NCBI GenBank assembly: GCA_027257055.1
Contig: JAPVLO010000207.1
Coordinates: 416,001 to 480,000, forward strand
From: Cephalopachus bancanus
Taxonomy: Eukaryota > Chordata > Mammalia > Primates > Tarsiidae
Length of the DNA: 64,000 nt
Direction of reading: 5' to 3'
How positions within the stretch are numbered: position 1 is the first letter of the stretch; every line of letters begins with the position of its first letter. The notes beneath the pieces were generated by a model, which did no database searches, had not been told where the DNA came from, and saw only the letters and a program-made list of their open reading frames with translations. This document shows positions 47,095 through 57,882 of this stretch, piece after piece. Both the position numbers and the translations under genes were made by a program.

Positions 47095-47400
47095 TTCCAG
47101 ATGTGATGGCTCATGCCAGGAATCCCAGCTACTGGGGAGACTGTGGCAAGAGGGTTGCTTGAGTGGAGTTCGAGATTAGCTTGGGCAACATAGTAAGACC
47201 GTATCTCTTAAAAAATAAAAAAAAAGTTATCCAGACGTGGTGGCTCACACCTGTAGCCCCAGTTACTCAGAGGCTGAGGTGAGAGGATCACTTGAGCTCA
47301 GGAGTTTGAGGCTGCTGTGAGCTATGATTGCACTACTGTACTCTTGTCTGGGTGACAGAGTGAGACTCTGTCTTTTTTAAAAAAAAGAAAGAAAGAAATG
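47095..47400 (+). mobile_element. Alu SINE, old dimer
   Basis: Sense dimer with degenerate ends ('ttccagatgtgatggctcat', 'tatccagacgtggtggctca', 'gagactctgtcttttttaaa') and a GAAA-rich tail. Old type. Confidence 0.85.
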
Positions 47401-48117
47401 TATCAGGCTACACAACTTTTACTTCTTGGAAACTGAACATTGACTAGTTTCTGTTGGTAGGTGCTTCTTTTTCTAAAGGACTGATCTTATTTGGGTCCTG
47501 CAATTCAAGGTCCAGGACTGTGAAATGAAAACGCGTGGAGTGTTTACGAACTCTTATTCCTTCAGTGTCCATGTGGTCTGTGTCCAGCCTAGTCAGCTTG
47601 CTTAAATGGAACAGTCTGTGAAGGGCAGAGCAGGGTGAGACTGAATTTCAGATTTAGCGCAGATTTCTGACACACATAGGAATTTATCTGGTAAGTACTT
47701 GGATTCTGCTTTCCTGTCTCCTCTATCTCTGTCTGTTTCAGTAACTTCCTTGCTTCTGAAAGAAAAGACATGCAATTGGGAAAAAGGGTGTTTTTCAGAT
47801 TATCTTCAGCACTGGTTCACTGAGCAGAAATTAAATGGTCACCTGCCATAGCAGGGACACACCAGATGGGTTAGAAGATGAGGCTGAAAAGACTGGCGGA
47901 GATCAGATCTTGAAGGGCTTGAGCCATCTAGGATTATTGAGGAATTGATTTTTTTTGTCTGTTTTTTAATTATTTGAAAGCAGGAAAGGAAAGCAATTGG
48001 ATTGGATTTGTTTTGTGGAAAAGACATCTGTGAGACCACGTGGAAGATGAAACTTTAGTGGGAGGAAACTTGCCTATTTTATTGGGTGTAACTAGAGAGG
48101 TGATATTCCAGTGCCTC
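47401..48117. other. Mostly unique DNA, L2-like trace
   Basis: No gene. 47850-47935 may continue the L2 from before the Alu. Confidence 0.4.
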
Positions 48118-48132
48118 AAAATTCATTTAGAG

Positions 48133-48272
48133 ACTGTGTGCATGCAGTGGCTGATGCCTGTAATCCCAGCACTTTGGGAGGCCAAGGCAGGAGGACCCTT
48201 GAAGCCAGGAGTTCAGAATCAGCCTAGGCAATATGGTGAGACTCAGTCTCTACAAAAAAAAAAATGTTAAAA
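48133..48272 (+). mobile_element. Free left Alu monomer with its own target-site duplication
   Basis: Single left arm ('cagtggctgatgcctgtaat' to 'gagactcagtctctac') and A tail. A perfect 15-nt duplication aaaattcatttagag at 48118-48132 and 48273-48287 shows that the monomer itself retrotransposed. Confidence 0.92.
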
Positions 48273-48359
48273 AAAATTCATTTAGAGCAGAAAATAAGGG
48301 AAGTCTGGAGCGGGATGGTGTCTAAACTCCACATTGCAGAGCTTTGTGGAGCCTTAGAG

Positions 48360-48498
48360 CAGTGGTTTTCAGACTTGAACATGCACCGAACTTTCCTGGA
48401 GAGGTTGTATCTAATTCAGTAGGTTTGAGAATTTGCATTTATTGCAAGTTCGGAATCGATGCCGCTGCTGGTTGGGAAGCACACTTTGAGAACCACTG
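48360..48498 (-). mobile_element. MER5A-type hAT DNA transposon (non-autonomous)
   Basis: Begins 'cagtggttttcagacttgaa' and ends 'actttgagaaccactg', which are complementary terminal inverted repeats of the MER5/Charlie group. The interior 'ctttcctggagaggttgtat' and 'aattcagtaggtttgagaat' match that family's order. Flanking 'ccttagag' and 'cttaggag' fit a decayed 8-bp target-site duplication. Confidence 0.85.
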
Positions 48499-48509
48499 CT
48501 TAGGAGCCC

Positions 48510-49798
48510 TGGCAACTGAGATGCCAGCATGGGTGTGAGGGCCAGATGTTCGTTGGCTTGTTTTCTTTTACTAGCCTGGAGTTTCATGCCTGCAAGTCTA
48601 TACCTTAGATGTTCTCAGGCAGCTTGTCCTGTAACATCAACAAAGCCTAGTAAAGGTCTGAGCCCTCAATTACAATGACTCTTCTCACGATATCCATGTC
48701 ACTTCCAAAGGAGATTTCCAGGTGTGTGCTTATCTCTAAACAGCCATTTGTCTGAGTTTTGGAAAATGTCCATCTTGGGCACTTGATTCCATTAGGCTAG
48801 GTAACATTTATTCCAGGAAAAGCTTCCCCCTCCCCTTCAGCACAGCCTCCTGGTTGGCAGGCTGTTTCAGGGACTGCAAGCAGGCTCAGCACCGCGTGTG
48901 CTGTTGATTAGCCAAGTTTACAAGGGGCCTGCCTGGGAGATTATCTCTCTAGCACAGGAGTTAAATTTCAAGGGCAAAGTCCACAGTTGGCAGCCAAAAA
49001 GCTGGGAACACCTGGAAGAGAGAATTTCACTTGACTTTCACTTCCCCAGGCCTCAATGCCTCTTCCCACAGAGGTCGGGTTTTCTACTTGTTGCTACCCA
49101 AGCAGGTGACCTTGGACATTGGGCAGGTGACCTTGGATGTTTCTCTCAGAGCAGCATGGCTCCAGGCGCTGCCCCTTGCTGTATACTTCAGCACCTGTGG
49201 CTCCAGGTGAGACTTGAGTTAGTAAATATAAGCTGCCCTCTCTTCCTTGACATGACTGTTCTTGAAGCTTTTTCTGGGCATGCGTCTCCCTTCATTTTCC
49301 TTCATAGTTGGTGAGTCTCAGGTTGTGCCCACACTCTATTTTTTTTAGCTTCTTGCATTAGTTCAGCACAGTCATAGAATTCTGTTTCAGTGTCGGAAGG
49401 GTTATTAAAGGTTACCTGGCCTTGTGCTGCCCAACCTCATCTTAGTAAGGAATGCTGGGATAAAAGGAGGCAGCTGCTGGGAGCCTGAGGCAACTGACCT
49501 GGAGTTCCTGTAGTCTCAGTGCTGTCCCAGGGTCAAGAGGTCAATGTGTCTGTCCTTATAGTTGTAGCCCGTTCTTGGTATACTGACTGGAAATTCAGTT
49601 CTAGTACCAAGTGCCTCGGAGTTTAGAGGTGAGACTACTGAGTGCTCAAGGTGGCAGAGCTATATGGCTGGGACTCAGATATTTTCATTTTGTTGATTTA
49701 GGGCTTTGCTGTGTGCATAATACTGAAACCACGTTTCAGATTAGCAAGCCTGCATCAAATTATCTCGGTCTAATTTTTGTTTAAGTTTTTTTTTCCTT
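48510..49798. other. Unique non-coding DNA
   Basis: No gene supported. An open frame at 48898-49314 contains a donor-like 'ctccag|gtgaga' at 49206 but no convincing acceptor, and no family is recognised. Confidence 0.4.
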
Positions 49799-49799
49799 A

Positions 49800-49912
49800 C
49801 CAGTGTGTGGTGCATGTGCCTATAGTTTCAGCTACTCAGGAGACTGAGGCAAGAGGATCGCTTGAAGCAATACAGTAAGACCCTGTCTCAAATAAATAAG
49901 TAAATATCTAGA
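49800..49912 (+). mobile_element. Alu right-arm fragment
   Basis: 'gtgtggtgcatgtgcctata', 'ctactcaggagactgaggca', with a deletion before 'gtaagaccctgtctcaaata'. Old and incomplete. Confidence 0.7.
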
Positions 49913-50105
49913 AAAGGCAAATTCATAGGAACTGAAAGTAGACTAGAGGTTAGCAGCAGCTTGGGGAGAAGGGAAAATGGGAGTTATTGCTAAATGGCTA
50001 CAGAGTTTCTGTTTGGAGAAGTTTCAGAAATAGTGGTGATGGTTGCACAGCAGTGTGAATGTAGTTAATGCACCTGAACTGTACACTTTAAAATGATTAA
50101 AATGA

Positions 50106-50407
50106 AGACTGGGTACAGTGGCTCACACCTATAATCCCAGCACTTTGGGAAGCCAAGGTGAGAGAATTACCTGAACCCACGGGTTCGAGACTAGCCCGGG
50201 CAACTTGGCAAGACCTCATCTCTAAATAAAACAAAAAATTAACTGGGCGTGGTAACACGTGCCTGTAGTTCCAGCTACTTGGAAGGCAGAGGCAGAAGGA
50301 TTGCCTGAGCCCAGCAGGTTATGGCTGCAGTGCCTGTGAGCATACCACTGCATTCTAGCCTGGGCAACAGAGTGAGAATCCAACTCAAAAAATAAATAAA
50401 ATAAAAT
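50106..50407 (+). mobile_element. Alu SINE, local lineage
   Basis: Sense dimer ('gactgggtacagtggctcac', 'gaacccacgggttcgagact', 'gagaatccaactcaaaaaat') with an AAATA/AAAAT tail. A 15-nt duplication aaaatgattaaaatg occurs at 50090-50104 and 50408-50422. Confidence 0.93.
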
Positions 50408-50483
50408 AAAATGATTAAAATGGTGAATTTTATGTATTTTACCACAGTAAAAAAGTGAAAGAAAAAATTATGCTGTACTGAAA

Positions 50484-50866
50484 GATTTCTCACTTATAAT
50501 TTACCTAGGGTATTTTTCCATGTCAGAATGGTACTTTTAACAGTAGCATTGTGTTTCTTCAGTAGATGTGTTGTAATTTATTCAATCAATCCCATATTGA
50601 TGGACATTTGAGTTGTTTCCAATTTTTCCTGTTAAGACATTGCTGTAATAAACACCAGTATACAACTGTCTTTGCCCATGTGTTCTAGTACTTTTATTTC
50701 CTTAGGCAAAATTCCTAGAAGGGAAGACTTGCTGATCAAAAGGGTATGCTCATTTAAAATGTTAATAAATATTGCCAAACTGCTTCACGAGAAGTTGCAT
50801 CAATTTACCTCTCACCAACAGTACATAAAGGCATCCATTTCCATCACACCCTTGCCAACATGGGTA
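50484..50866 (-). mobile_element. Old L1 (L1M-type) antisense, first part
   Basis: 'ggacatttgagttgtttcca', 'ttgctgtaataaacaccagt', 'ttcctagaagggaagacttg', 'attgccaaactgcttcacga', 'tctcaccaacagtacataaa' follow an antisense old-L1 3' region. It resumes after the Alu at 51186. Confidence 0.75.
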
Positions 50867-50875
50867 TTATAAATC

Positions 50876-51176
50876 TTTTTATTTTTTATTTTTTTTTAGA
50901 GTCGGAGTCTCATTCGGTCGCCCAGGCTGGAGTGCAGTGATATGCTTGTGACCACTGCAGCCTTGACCTACTGGGCTCAGGCAGTACTTCTGCCTCAGTC
51001 TTCCAAGTAGCTGGAACCACAGGCTTTATTTTATTTTATTTTATTTTAAGATTTATTGTAGAGATGAGATCTCGCCAAGTTGCCCAGGCTGGCCTCGTAC
51101 CCATGGGCTCAGGCAATCCTCTCAACTCAGCCTCCCAAAGTGCTGGGATTATAGGTGTGAACCTCTGCACCTGGCC
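50876..51176 (-). mobile_element. Alu SINE inside old L1
   Basis: Antisense dimer ('gagtcggagtctcattcggt', a TTTTA-rich linker, 'gatctcgccaagttgcccag', 'cctctgcacctggcc'). Target-site duplication ttataaatc at 50867-50875 and 51177-51185. Confidence 0.92.
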
Positions 51177-51185
51177 TTATAAATC

Positions 51186-51680
51186 GTTTTAACCTTTGCC
51201 AATCTAATAGGCGAAAAAGGTTTTCTAATTGTTACTTTGTTTAGTATTTCTTTACTTATTCATGAAATTAGCTTCTTTTTATGCTCACTGGCACTTATTT
51301 TTAGTCCTTTGGAAATTTTCTGCTCTCATCTGTTGTTAATTTTTCTGTCTGGTCATTATTTTTTCTGTAGAGTTATAAGAGCTTTTACATACGTATTTTG
51401 TTAAAACTTTTTGCTATCTGTTGATAATTTTTCTCCCAGTTAAAAAAAGTATTTTTGACTTGGTTTTGCTATTTTTTTTCTTTTACATGATTAAATTTTT
51501 TGTAGGCAAATGTATAATGTTTTCCTTCAAGGTGCTTTTTTTCTCCCATCATGTGGGAATTTTGTGTCATACTTTGAAAAAAATTTCTTTACTCATCAGA
51601 ATTATAAGGATAATTCATTTATGTTTTCTTTTAGTGCATTTATGGTTCCAATTTTTACATTTGAATTGTAATTAATTTTG
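51186..51680 (-). mobile_element. Old L1 antisense, continuation
   Basis: 'tttgccaatctaataggcga', 'gagttataagagcttttaca' and 'tctgttgataatttttctcc' continue the element past the Alu. T-rich and eroded. Confidence 0.65.
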
Positions 51681-52405
51681 CTGTAAGAAGTGAAGTAGGA
51701 ATTAAATTTTAGTGATGAAAAAGCCTAAAATAACCTTTTTGCACTTTTTTTAATGTCAAATTTGTAAACTTCTTTTCACCTTGGTGTTTTTAGTGAATTG
51801 AGGCCACCTGCATTCAAATTCTTGTAATATTTCATATTTATAATGTACCATAACCATTAAAAACATTTTCTGCAACATTTTAAAGGAACAGTTCTGATTC
51901 AGTTTACCAAAAAAAGACCTTTAATGAGAGAGGCAGATTAAAAATTGCACTGAAGTCTTTTGATCCCAATCCTGTTTTTTGCTGTTTTCTCTCATCCTAT
52001 ACATGATACAACTAGATTTCTTTTCTTAATGTTTGAGGGTAATTGCGTGAGTCCCCTCTGAAAAATCTTACAGGGAATCCTACATGCAGTTATATTGACA
52101 CACTAGACCTAGATATTGTGACGCAGAAACCTTTCCCTTCAATGAACTTGACATGACTGATGAACTCATCCTGGCTGAGGTGGCAGTTGACTGAAAGATG
52201 TGTGTGCTGGTTTTAAAGTCTAAAGGGGTATTAAGACCCAGAAAGGGTATATATAGCTTTGGAAGAGAGCAGCAGGAAACGTGTGAAGTGAGAGAACTGC
52301 TTGGAATACAGATTCGAGAAAATTTTTGAAGTGAGAGAAGGAAGAGTACCCACTTAGTCCCAGACACTGAGCTAATCAGTTCCCACCTAACTGTATTTTA
52401 AAAGG
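51681..52405. other. AT-rich unique DNA
   Basis: No gene or bounded repeat. It may include more eroded L1. Confidence 0.35.
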
Positions 52406-52410
52406 CAGGC

Positions 52411-52700
52411 TGCGGGTCTGGGTGCAGTGACTCAACCCTGTAATCCCAGCACTTTGGGAGGCAGAGGTGAGAGAGTTGCCTGAGCCCAGGGGTTCAAGAC
52501 TAGCCTGAGCAACTTGGTGAGACCTTGTCTCTATAATTAAAAAAAAAAAAAAAAAATTAGCTGAGCATGGTAGTGCATGCCTGTAGTTCCAGGTACTTGG
52601 AAGGCTGACATGGAAGGATTGCCTTAGCTCAGTAGGCTGCGGTGTCCATGAGCGAGCCACTGCCCTCCAGCCTGGGTGACAGTGAGACTCTGACTCAAAA
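52411..52700 (+). mobile_element. Alu SINE, local lineage
   Basis: Sense dimer ('gcgggtctgggtgcagtgac', a long A-rich linker, 'gacagtgagactctgactca'). Imperfect flanking repeat aaaaggcag / aaaagaggcag. Confidence 0.88.
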
Positions 52701-52939
52701 AAAAGAGGCAGCATGATCAAACTTGGGTTGCTGTTCCTAAGAGTCATGAACTCATGAGACCAGAAAAGAAAGCCTCGTTCAAAGGTCAGAGGATAAGTAA
52801 AATTCTGGAACTGGATGGTAGGGTTTAGGAGACTGAGAAGAACAGGATTGAGCCAGCATTATTCCTGCTCTGTCAGACGTGGGCTTAGACAGAAATGTTT
52901 TTAGTGGAATATGCAAGTTAGGAAGCCGAAGGAGAGACT

Positions 52940-53240
52940 ACTTCAGATCATCAAGCATTCATTAGGCCCTTGCAGGACCAGCTGCATATAGACACATAGT
53001 CCCTACTCTTGGGGAACTTGATAGTTTCATGGACAAGACATATGCAAGGCCAGTATGCTGCGGTGTGATTTATGCCACCCTAGACTTAGTGCTGGGAGGA
53101 AAAGATTAATCATTTCAGGTAGACGGATTAGCGTGGGCAAAGATAGAGAAGAGTGAAGCTCTGAGCGCAAAGTGTACACTTGGAATGTAGGTCACATTCT
53201 GTTCTCTGATGTAGTCACAGAGGCCTGTCTGGTTCAAGCA
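52940..53240 (-). mobile_element. L2-like antisense fragment
   Basis: 'caagcattcattaggccctt', 'tagtccctactcttggggaa', 'cttgatagtttcatggacaa' resemble a worn L2 antisense 3' end. Boundaries uncertain. Confidence 0.45.
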
Positions 53241-53245
53241 GAGAG

Positions 53246-53546
53246 GAGTATGCTGGATGCAGTGACTCAAGCCTGTAATCCTAGCACTTTGGGAGGCTGA
53301 GGCGAGAGGATTGTCTGAGTCCACAAGTTCAAGAACAGCCTGCGCAACTTGGCAAGACCTCATCTCTACAATAAATAAAAATATTAGCTAGGCATGGTAG
53401 CGTGTGCCTGTACTTCTGGCTACTTGGAAGACTGAGGCAGAAGGATCGCCTGAGCACAGCAGGTTGATGCTGGGGTGGCCGTGAGCGTGCTACTGCACTC
53501 TAGCCTGGGCAACAGAGTGAGACTCCCACTCAAAAAAAAAAAGGAA
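53246..53546 (+). mobile_element. Alu SINE, local lineage
   Basis: Sense dimer ('gctggatgcagtgactcaag', 'gattgtctgagtccacaagt', 'acaataaataaaaatattag', 'gagactcccactcaaaaaaa') with A tail. Confidence 0.9.
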
Positions 53547-53559
53547 AAAAGAGAGAAAT

Positions 53560-54075
53560 ATCAGTTTGTGACCTTGTTTTGAAATCATTGTGACCCCGCA
53601 GAAAAACACTTGAATTTTAAGCTATAGGGCATTTTCCCAGATTTAATTAATTTCTTACCACCTTCACAGTATTACTATAACCTCTTAATGATACCGGAAC
53701 TGTTATTTATGTAATGTTTAAATCACCTAATTTTTAACTTGAATGTATTAAAAGGAAACGTGATCTTTCTTAAAGTGTAAAATCAATATTACTTGCCGTA
53801 CACATAAGGTAACATTTAAAATAAATACAATGAAAACAAAAAAGTAATGTTTAAAATTTTAACCCAAACTGCTGCCTATGAAACTCCTTGCATTAAGAGA
53901 TTAGCAAGTGTTTGAAAGCTGAAGACACAACAAGTGGAGACTTTCTCCTTAATCTGATGAGGTTTGAAAAGATTGAAACATGAATGACTTATCTTGTGAT
54001 TTCATACCATCTGATGCTGTGCTGGAGTACTTGTAATATATTAGTGCCACACAGTTCCCTAAAACCACATTTTGG
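53560..54075. other. AT-rich unique DNA
   Basis: No gene or clear repeat. Confidence 0.35.
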
Positions 54076-54084
54076 GTAACACTG

Positions 54085-54440
54085 CTGTGGGCAATGGAGC
54101 TGCTAAATGAATTTGAGCACTGGAGTGATATAGTTAAATTTGCATTTTAGAAAGATGCAAGGAAAAAAGTGTAGAGAGTAGATATGAAGAAAGTAAATCT
54201 GGAGCAAAGAAATGGTTTTTAGGAGATTATTACAGTAAGTCAAACAATTGATGATAGAGCCTGAGGTAGAGAGGCAGGGAATGGAGGAGATGATTTAGGA
54301 TGTTAAGGAGGCAGAGTTTGTAGTACTTGGTGATAGACTGAACCAGAGTAAGAAGAATGATAATCAGGGATAACCTATAGAAACTTGGGTAACTGGAAAA
54401 AGTAGAGGAGGAGGCAAAGTGGGAAGGATGAGTTCACTTT
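54085..54440 (-). mobile_element. L2-like antisense fragment
   Basis: 'ttgagcactggagtgatata', 'gaaagatgcaaggaaaaaag', 'aggagattattacagtaagt', 'ggataacctatagaaacttg' parallel the antisense L2-type region seen at 32.9-33.5 kb. It runs up to the next Alu. Confidence 0.5.
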
Positions 54441-54451
54441 TAGACACTCCT

Positions 54452-54724
54452 TATTCCTGTTTTTTTGTTTTTCTTTTTCTTTTTTTTGTGTTGGAGTCTC
54501 ACTCTTGCCCAGGCTGGAGTGCAGTGGCATGCTCACGGCCACTGTAGTCTCAACCTGCTAGGCTCAGGCGATCCTTCCTGTTTAGACTTCCAAGTAGCTG
54601 GATCTACAGGCACATGCCACCATGCCTGGCTAATTTTTATGCTTATTGTAGAGATGAGGTCTCACCAAGTTGCCCAGGTTGATCTTGAACCCATGGGTTC
54701 AGGTAATCCTCTTATCTCCTGGCT
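54452..54724 (-). mobile_element. Alu SINE, 5'-truncated
   Basis: Antisense copy ('gtgttggagtctcactcttg' to 'ggttcaggtaatcctcttat') lacking the first part of the left arm. Direct repeat acactcct at 54444-54451 and 54725-54732 shows it inserted already truncated. Confidence 0.87.
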
Positions 54725-54732
54725 ACACTCCT

Positions 54733-55089
54733 TTTTCTTAACATGAGTTTGCTTTTCAATTTATGGTTTTGTTTGTTTCTTTGGGGTACTGTTAAGGTTT
54801 TCCTCACTCCTTTGTATTTTCTGTAAACTGTAAATTAGATATAAAGGCTTGATTAGATTTAGGTTAAGCATTTTTTGGGGGGAAAAAAACCCTTTATAAA
54901 TGATGCAACAGATCAGAGGCACATAGTGTCTGGTTGTCCCATGATTATTGATGCTAAATTTGGTTACTGGTTAAGACAGGACCAGCCAAATTTGTCCATT
55001 GTAAAATTATAGTTCTCATTATCACTAGCACGTAATCTGTGGGTGACTTTGGCACTTTTTCCCATTAATCTTTTACTTAAGTGGTTTCA
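54733..55089. other. Unique non-coding DNA
   Basis: No gene or bounded repeat recognised. Confidence 0.35.
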
Positions 55090-55345
55090 TTTTTAAAAAA
55101 CTTTTTATTGTGGAAAATGTCAAACATAATAAAAGTAGAGAGAGTGGAAGGTGCTCACCCTTATATTCACCATCCACCTTCAACTATTATCAACACGTGA
55201 ACTAGCTTATTTTATTTCTATTCTTGTCTATACCACTCTTCTTCCTTCTCTACTGGATTTTTTTGAAGTAGTTTCCAGGCGTTAAACCATTTTACCAGGA
55301 ATACTCAGAACATATCTCTAAAGAACCTTTCAGGCATGTTTTAGA
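55090..55345 (-). mobile_element. Old LINE 3' region, antisense
   Basis: 'actttttattgtggaaaatg', 'tcaaacataataaaagtaga', 'attcaccatccaccttcaac', 'tattatcaacacgtgaacta' form a typical antisense old-LINE 3' string. Family assignment is approximate. Confidence 0.6.
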
Positions 55346-55581
55346 TATGCTGACATCTGACCAGCAGTTTTTAGGTATCCTGTCAAAGGAACAGAGAGTA
55401 CTGGGGTGAGTGTTGTATAGGTAGGCACTGTGGAAGGAGAAGAGGGTTATGGATTTGAGTGTGATGAATCATGGATTCCAGCCTGGACGGGCAGAAGTAA
55501 AAGCTCGGAGATGGCTGATGTAAACTAAGAAAAAAGAGAAGAAATTAAGGGAACAGAGACCTGGCTTAAGGGAACAGAAGG

Positions 55582-55639
55582 CCTACTTGGCTAAATACCA
55601 GCATCTCCTTGATTCTGGTAATAGAGGAGAGTCTTTGCC
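55582..55639 (+). repeat. Copy A of a 58-nt local repeat
   Basis: Begins cctacttggctaaataccag and matches 57423-57480 at 50 of 58 positions by direct comparison, same orientation, 1.8 kb apart. Not part of any repeat recognised here. Confidence 0.85.
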
Positions 55640-55722
55640 AGCTGTTGGGTAGTAAAACGGTTAAGAGATAGGCAGGAAGATAAACTGTGGTCAGATAGTA
55701 GAATTTTAGAGGTCCAGGTTTT

Positions 55723-56015
55723 TTTGGGTTTTTTTTTTGAGTTGGAGTCTCACTCTGTCGCCCAGACTGGAGTGCAGTGGCTGCTCCCGGCCACCGCAGC
55801 CTCGCCTGCTGGGCTCCGGCGATCCTTCCGCCTCAGCCTTCCAAGTAGACGGAATTACAGGCATGCACTACCACGCCCGGCTGATTTTTTGGTTTATTGT
55901 AGAGATGAGGTCTCACCAAGTTGCCCAGGTGGGTCTCGAACCCGCGGGCTCAGGCAATCCATTCACCTCAGCCTCCCAAAGGCATGGGATTACAGGCTGA
56001 GCTACCGAGCCCGGC
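55723..56015 (-). mobile_element. Alu SINE, young antisense
   Basis: Well-preserved copy ('gagttggagtctcactctgt', 'gctcccggccaccgcagcct', 'cgaacccgcgggctcaggca'). Target-site duplication of 14 nt with one mismatch (gaggtccaggtttt at 55709-55722, gaggttcaggtttt at 56016-56029). Confidence 0.94.
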
Positions 56016-56029
56016 GAGGTTCAGGTTTT

Positions 56030-56850
56030 AAGATGTGTGGTCCAAGATCCAAGGTTTGTCCGTAGATGTGGTTGGTTAAAGTCGAAGGGAAATTGAAGTC
56101 AGGGAATCAATTGTGAGATAGGGTTTTGAGTGGGTTCATCTACATAGCTATTGAAGTTGCCAGGGTAAAGAGAGAGAGAGAGCCTGGTATGGTTAGAGTA
56201 GGAAATGGTGCATGATTCTGTGAAGAGTTTGAAGATGTGGGGTAGTTGCTTTGCAGTAGAGCTGGGGCACTGTACAATAGTTGGAGGCTTAGTCAGTGGT
56301 GGGAGAAGACAAGGTGAGAAAAATGCAAAACACCCATTTTAAATAGCTTGTAAGCCTTTTGTGATATATCAGACATTGCTGTCCAGTGGTTGGGGTAGGG
56401 AAGCCCATGGGTAGAGAAATCCTGAAGAGAAAAAGAATTGTAATATATGTGTGTGTGGCGAGGGGTTGAAGCAAGAGCTCTGGAGGAGACACACTTGATC
56501 ATTTAAGTAGTGCTAGTATTAGGGAGGTTGGTCAGTGAGCCTCCTCACTGTTTTATCCCTGAAGGCTTCCTTATGTAGTAACCCCACATGTTTTTTTGAT
56601 GGGCGTTTGTTTTGTTAGCTGGTCTTCGTGAGGATTTGTGTTGTATTCCTTACACCTTGTTTGTAGGCTTTGGATAGGCGTGGGTAGAGGAGGTGCCTGT
56701 ATCTGGATGAAGCAGTGGTCCAAGAACTCCCAGTATTATCTTGCTGCTGGTGATCACTTGCCTCTTAAATATCAAGAAAGCCACTGATGCCCAGGACTGG
56801 AGGTGGTGTGGCCCCTTTTCTGAGCACATCTTATTCTGAAATGTGTCTCT
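56030..56850. other. Unique or L2-like non-coding DNA
   Basis: Purine-rich text resembling eroded L2 antisense, with a short (GA)n at 56168-56181. No gene. Confidence 0.4.
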
Positions 56851-56864
56851 AAAATACCAGGGAA

Positions 56865-57174
56865 GGCCGGGCTCGGTGGCTGAGCCTATAATCCCAGTGC
56901 TTTGGGAGGCCAAGGTAAGTGGATTGCCTGAGCCTGCAGGTTTGAGACCCCCCTGGGCAACTTGGTGAGACCTCCTCTCTACAATAAATCAAAAATTAAC
57001 CGGGCATGGTAGTACGTGCCTGTAGTTCCAGCTACTTGGAAGGCTGAGGCGGAAGGATCGCTGGAGCCCAGCGGGTCAAGGCTGCGGTGGCTGGGAATGT
57101 GCCACTGCACTCCAGTCTGGGTGGCAGAGTGAGACTCCAACTCAAACAAACAAACAAACAAAATAAAGTAAAAT
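56865..57174 (+). mobile_element. Alu SINE, young local subfamily
   Basis: Sense copy ('gccgggctcggtggctgagc', 'gcctgagcctgcaggtttga', 'ctacaataaatcaaaaatta', 'gagactccaactcaaacaaa') with a CAAA/AAATA tail. Duplication aaaataccagggaa at 56851-56864 and 57175-57188. Confidence 0.94.
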
Positions 57175-57422
57175 AAAATACCAGGGAAAGCATGTCTCCT
57201 GGGTAATAGCCATCAAGCTTACAGGAAAAAAAGAAGCATATTTTAGTTTTCAGAGATTTGGAGAACTTTGATCTCCAAAAGTCATGGATTTGTGAATGAG
57301 CTAGAAATGAAAACTTGAAATAATAATTCGTCCTCTCAAAGATAGTATCTCTTGAAATAATGCTTTGAGGATGCTCATCACTGAAGGAGAAGGGATTAAA
57401 AGGGAGTTGGGAGAAAAAAAGA

Positions 57423-57480
57423 CCTACTTGGCCAAATACCAGCACCTCTTTGATTCTGGAAGCAGACGAGAGTCTATGCC
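57423..57480 (+). repeat. Copy B of the 58-nt local repeat
   Basis: Begins cctacttggccaaataccag; 8 mismatches to the copy at 55582-55639. The flanks do not align. Confidence 0.85.
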
Positions 57481-57642
57481 CAGAGAAGACTAGACGTGGG
57501 ATGATTTCTCTCTGTCTGGTCAAACACCTGTGTTTAAAGGAGTGACTGACCCACACACTCACTTATGTGGTTTTATGAGTTCTAGTGTTGATAGAAAAGT
57601 TTTCTGTTAGGTGGATTTAGTTCATTTCCTGTTGACTTTACT

Positions 57643-57662
57643 GGTGTGTGTGTATGTGTGTG

Positions 57663-57711
<49 letters not shown>
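57643..57711 (+). repeat. (TG)n microsatellite
   Basis: TG repeat interrupted once by TA and once by GGG, then about 23 uninterrupted units. Confidence 0.95.
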
Positions 57712-57712
<1 letters not shown>

Positions 57713-57727
57713 TAGAAATGTCTGCTT

Positions 57728-57882
57728 TTGTCTGGTGTGATGGCATGTACCTATAACTATAGCCCCAGCTATTCAGGAGGCTGAGGTGGGAGAATCAGTG
57801 GCCCAGGAGTTCAAGTACAGCTTGGGCAACACAGTGGGACCCCACTTCTTAAAAAAACAAACAAATAAACAAACAAACTAAA
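57728..57882 (+). mobile_element. Old Alu right-arm/monomer
   Basis: 'tctggtgtgatggcatgtac', 'cccagctattcaggaggctg', 'gcttgggcaacacagtggga' with an AAAC tail. Single arm, diverged. Confidence 0.75.

Noticed and set aside
49190..49214. Donor-like 'ctccag|gtgaga'
   Set aside because: No matching acceptor or family resemblance in the preceding open frame; such donors occur often by chance.
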